Positions 63,115 to 64,000 of a stretch of 64,000 bases of DNA are shown in pieces. Position 1 is the stretch's first letter; each line of letters begins with the position of its first letter. The DNA is from Acidimicrobiales bacterium MED-G01 (GTDB taxonomy: Bacteria; Actinomycetota; Acidimicrobiia; Acidimicrobiales; Poriferisodalaceae). The notes beneath the pieces were generated by a model, which saw only the letters and a list, made by a program, of their open reading frames with translations, was not told the DNA's origin and made no database searches. The stretch spans positions 57,215-121,214 of the forward strand of contig NTLA01000005.1 in the NCBI GenBank assembly GCA_002457435.1. The letters are read 5' to 3'. Position numbers and translations under genes: made by a program.

Positions 63115-63230
63115 TCTGGCGGCGACCTACTCTCCCAGGGGGTCTTCCCCCAAGTACCATCGGCGCTGGCAGGCTTAACTTCCGTGTTCGGAATGGAAAC
63201 GGGTGTATCCCTGCCGCCATAACCACCAGA
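63115..63230 (-). rRNA. rrf: 5S ribosomal RNA
   Basis: The minus strand of this 116-nt stretch has the 5S fold: the 5' end TCTGGTGG pairs with the 3' end CGCCAGA, and the interior holds the universal CCGAACACGGAAGTTAAGC segment and the loop-E region GGGAGAGTAGG. It is downstream of 23S with a spacer of about 150 nt, the normal order. The ends are placed by pairing and are accurate to a few bases. Confidence 0.96.
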
Positions 63231-63382
63231 AATATGTTGCGCTTTGCTCTAACGAGAAAGCACGTTCTCGTGTCGACTCGATTCAGAGTCGACAGGTGCG
63301 AGGGACAACCGTCCCTGAGCACTCCATAGCGATGCACGATCCTTCATTGATGAAGTCATTTGTTTCCTCGAAACTGAGTATC
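63231..63382 (-). other. 23S-5S internal transcribed spacer with hairpins
   Basis: This spacer of about 152 nt holds no tRNA or protein gene. It has the 8-bp inverted repeat GTCGACTC/GAGTCGAC with a 6-nt loop, and a smaller CGAGAA/TTCTCG stem. Such stems normally serve pre-rRNA processing by RNases. The right boundary depends on where 23S ends and may be off by several bases. Confidence 0.6.

Positions 63383-64000
<618 letters not shown>

Noticed and set aside
63041..63337. Short open frames across the 5S gene and spacer
   Set aside because: They are translations of rRNA and terminator sequence.

Overview
The window looks like chromosomal DNA of an uncultivated, probably marine, member of the Actinomycetota, most likely class Acidimicrobiia; base composition is close to half G+C by eye. 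The phylum call rests on a mycothione reductase, an F420-type luciferase-like oxidoreductase, a GarA-like FHA protein beside gcvH and pgsA, and a long block whose gene order follows Mycobacterium tuberculosis Rv1694-Rv1713 (tlyA, nadK, recN, steA, mctB, pyrG, nudix, xerD, scpA, scpB, rluB, cmk, der). The class call is inference. There is no phage, insertion sequence, CRISPR array or defence island; most of the window is dense core genome.

Layout. 1-12 kb is a catabolic and redox neighbourhood: the end of a 2-oxoglutarate/Fe(II) oxygenase, mycothione reductase, a beta-lactamase-fold hydrolase, a histidine phosphatase, then a co-directional set (NicX-like ring-cleaving dioxygenase, acyl-CoA ligase, 3-hydroxyisobutyrate-dehydrogenase-like enzyme, class V aminotransferase), followed by a crotonase, a TauD-like dioxygenase and an LLM oxidoreductase. 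12-16.6 kb holds msrB, the pgsA-gcvH-garA-DUF151-merR cluster, HIT and SRAP genes. 16.6-34 kb carries a ThDP enzyme, a homoserine-kinase-like gene, leuS, methylmalonyl-CoA mutase (mutA, mutB) with its GTPase meaB, class I ribonucleotide reductase (nrdA, nrdB), a ferredoxin reductase, a LOG-family gene and tRNA-Pro.

34-57 kb is the conserved block, nearly all on the minus strand and joined by many 1-4 bp overlaps: tlyA-nadK-recN-steA-mctB-GT2-GT4, pyrG-nudix-xerD-HD-membrane protein, scpA-scpB-rluB-tyrA-aroA/cmk fusion-plsC, then DUF512-der-zinc ribbon-tRNA-Pro. trpS and ispH sit between these runs on the plus strand. 57-63 kb has an HAD phosphatase, the 2-oxoacid:ferredoxin oxidoreductase korA-korB, class I aldolase fbaB and a TPR protein. 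The right edge holds 5S and the 3' part of 23S rRNA, both on the minus strand.

How the genes fit together. MutAB/MeaB feeds propionyl-type carbon into succinyl-CoA. KorAB handles 2-oxoglutarate, the same metabolic node that GarA controls in mycobacteria. The central block couples chromosome segregation (ScpAB, XerD), repair (RecN), division and envelope (SteA, MctB, two glycosyltransferase-like proteins), ribosome maturation (TlyA, Der, RluB), and nucleotide and aromatic synthesis. The most notable points are the HAD gene whose catalytic motif lies upstream of any standard start codon, the aroA-cmk fusion, the GarA-like protein with a zinc ribbon in place of the phospho-switch, the NicX-like enzyme without other nic genes, and the MraY/WecA-like protein with an altered motif in the steA-mctB operon.
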